64,000 nt of DNA from Flavobacteriales bacterium UBA952 (GTDB lineage: Bacteria > Bacteroidota > Bacteroidia > Flavobacteriales_D > Crocinitomicaceae): contig CAJJBU010000006.1 in the NCBI GenBank assembly GCA_905182495.1, positions 83,488 to 147,487 on the forward strand, in the 5' to 3' direction. A program made the position numbers and the translations under genes. Position 1 is the first letter of the stretch. Each line of letters starts with the position of its first letter. The notes beneath the pieces were generated by a model. It had not been told where the DNA came from and did no database searches. It saw only the letters and a list, made by a program, of their open reading frames with translations. Below, one piece after another: positions 63,004-64,000 of this stretch.

Positions 63004-63049
63004 TAAAAACCTATATAAGATTGGAATTAATTGATTGTTCTAAAAGGAT

Positions 63050-64000
63050 TTAACGGTTTGGATTCTTGACAGAAATAAAGTTTAGTAATTCATCAGCAAA
63101 AACAGACCACTCATCTAGGTTACTTGATTGCTGACGCTGCAAATTATCCCTAACAATTTGTAATTTACCCCCCGTAAAGACATGGTCTATTTTTGACGCA
63201 ATACCCTCCGGATCAAGTGATTCTAAAACAAAGCCGTTTTCACCATCTACTACCCCTTCATGTAATCCGCCATTTTTTGAGACTAAAACAGGTACTTGAA
63301 AAGAATTTGCAATGGCTTGAATACCACTCTGAGTCCCATTTTTATAAGGTAAAACACAACAGTCAGCCGCGCTAAAGTAGTTTGAAACGTCCTCGTCCGG
63401 AATAAATGTATCGTGAAAAATGACCTTGTTACCTTTTAACTTTTCAATCTGCTCTATGTACTTTCTCTTATCTCCGTATACCTCGCCTGCTATTAGTAAA
63501 ACGTAGGAATCGTCTAGAAAATCAAAGGAGTCTATTAAAAGATCTAAGCCTTTATAATCCCTAACCAATCCAAAAAACAATAGCACTTTTTCTGACTTAT
63601 CTATACCTAATTTATTTCTTTGGGATTGCCTATCTTTCAATACGCCGAATTGCTCATATTTCGGGTGGCCGATGACTTTACATATGGCCTTTGGATTATA
63701 GCTTAAAACATCTTGGCGGACTTTTTCAGAAAGGACAATAAATAAGTCAAAATGATTTACGAACCATTGGTTCATTTTTTGATCAAAGAATCGTTTTTTC
63801 ATGAGGCGTCAAATTATGAATCAGTGCCACCTTGCATACAGATTTATGAAACCTCTTTGCCATAAAAACATACATAGGAGCAAAAAAAGGCATCCAATAA
63901 TTTGCAATAAAAACAGTGGGAGTATCAGCCCTTAGGATTCTTGATGAATGCAAGTACGTGAAGGGATTGTAGCTTGTTACAATCCGAGGATACGCTTCCC
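63050..64000 (-). pseudogene. GT4-family glycosyltransferase, N-terminus outside window, broken by one extra base
   Basis: The C-terminal GT-B domain is complete: LLFFGLVRDYKGLDLLIDSF, GNKVIFHDTFIPDEDV, the donor-sugar site around CCVLPYKNGTQSGIQAIANS and VVDGENGFV. A frame apparently starts at 63802, but directly upstream the other frame continues to the window edge with the expected N-terminal half (YWMPFFAPMYVFMAKRFH, VALIHNLTPHEK). The join lies at a run of six T on the plus strand (63794-63799): five would give PHEKRFFDQK, the usual family sequence, so one base is extra. It transfers a sugar from an NDP-sugar, probably for surface polysaccharide. The acceptor is unknown. Confidence 0.85.

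Noticed and set aside
1..64000. CRISPR arrays, insertion sequences, prophage genes, restriction or toxin-antitoxin modules
   Set aside because: No regularly spaced repeats, transposase motifs, terminal inverted repeats, phage structural genes or methyltransferase motifs were seen anywhere in the window.

Overview
The window is an A+T-rich stretch of a Bacteroidota chromosome, most likely a marine-type flavobacterium (Flavobacteriales). The evidence is three proteins with type IX secretion (T9SS) C-terminal sorting domains, a fused SecDF, a fused branched-chain 2-oxoacid dehydrogenase E1 alpha/beta, a short primary sigma factor without region 1.1, DUF4199 and DUF2452 proteins, a Rho with a long charged N-terminal extension, and repeated TAnnTTTG promoter boxes in place of Pribnow boxes. 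No rRNA, tRNA, insertion sequence, prophage or CRISPR array was seen. Most of the window is ordinary housekeeping DNA.

Layout. 1-2.0 kb: end of a surface-polysaccharide locus (WecB, deacetylase). 2.0-5.9 kb, minus: a five-gene cell-wall operon (dapF, unknown, GNAT, mltG, glycosylasparaginase). 6-12.4 kb: HtrA protease, primary sigma factor, long-form GAPDH, serine-palmitoyltransferase-like enzyme, CutC. 12.5-26.5 kb: BCKDH E1, SppA, a broken M1 peptidase, a T9SS cupredoxin protein, pnp, rpsO and a membrane protein. 26.6-31.9 kb: a cobalamin-riboswitch-controlled surface operon (DUF4465 protein, BtuB-like receptor, BtuG-like propeller lipoprotein, T9SS protein), the most distinctive system here. 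31.9-37 kb: radical SAM/SPASM protein, PyrR-like phosphoribosyltransferase, MurQ, NlpC/P60 hydrolase, and a convergent gene pair that looks truncated by a deletion. 37-50 kb: two M16 proteins, dnaX, menE, a membrane J-domain protein, nth, dnaB, a secreted conserved protein, rho and DUF4199. 50-64 kb: mpl, apbE, a large coiled-coil/TPR protein, an FAD oxidoreductase, DUF2452, yaaA, a TonB receptor, secDF and a GT4 glycosyltransferase running off the right edge.

How the genes work together. Several bear on peptidoglycan: DapF makes meso-DAP, MltG terminates glycan strands, MurQ and Mpl recycle fragments, and NlpC/P60 cleaves peptides. The B12 locus combines a riboswitch with an outer-membrane receptor and three surface proteins, two of them exported by T9SS.

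Data quality. At least six genes, including near-essential ones (gap, dnaX), are broken by single-base indels, several at homopolymers. This looks more like consensus sequence error than decay, so the broken genes should be read as probably intact in the organism.
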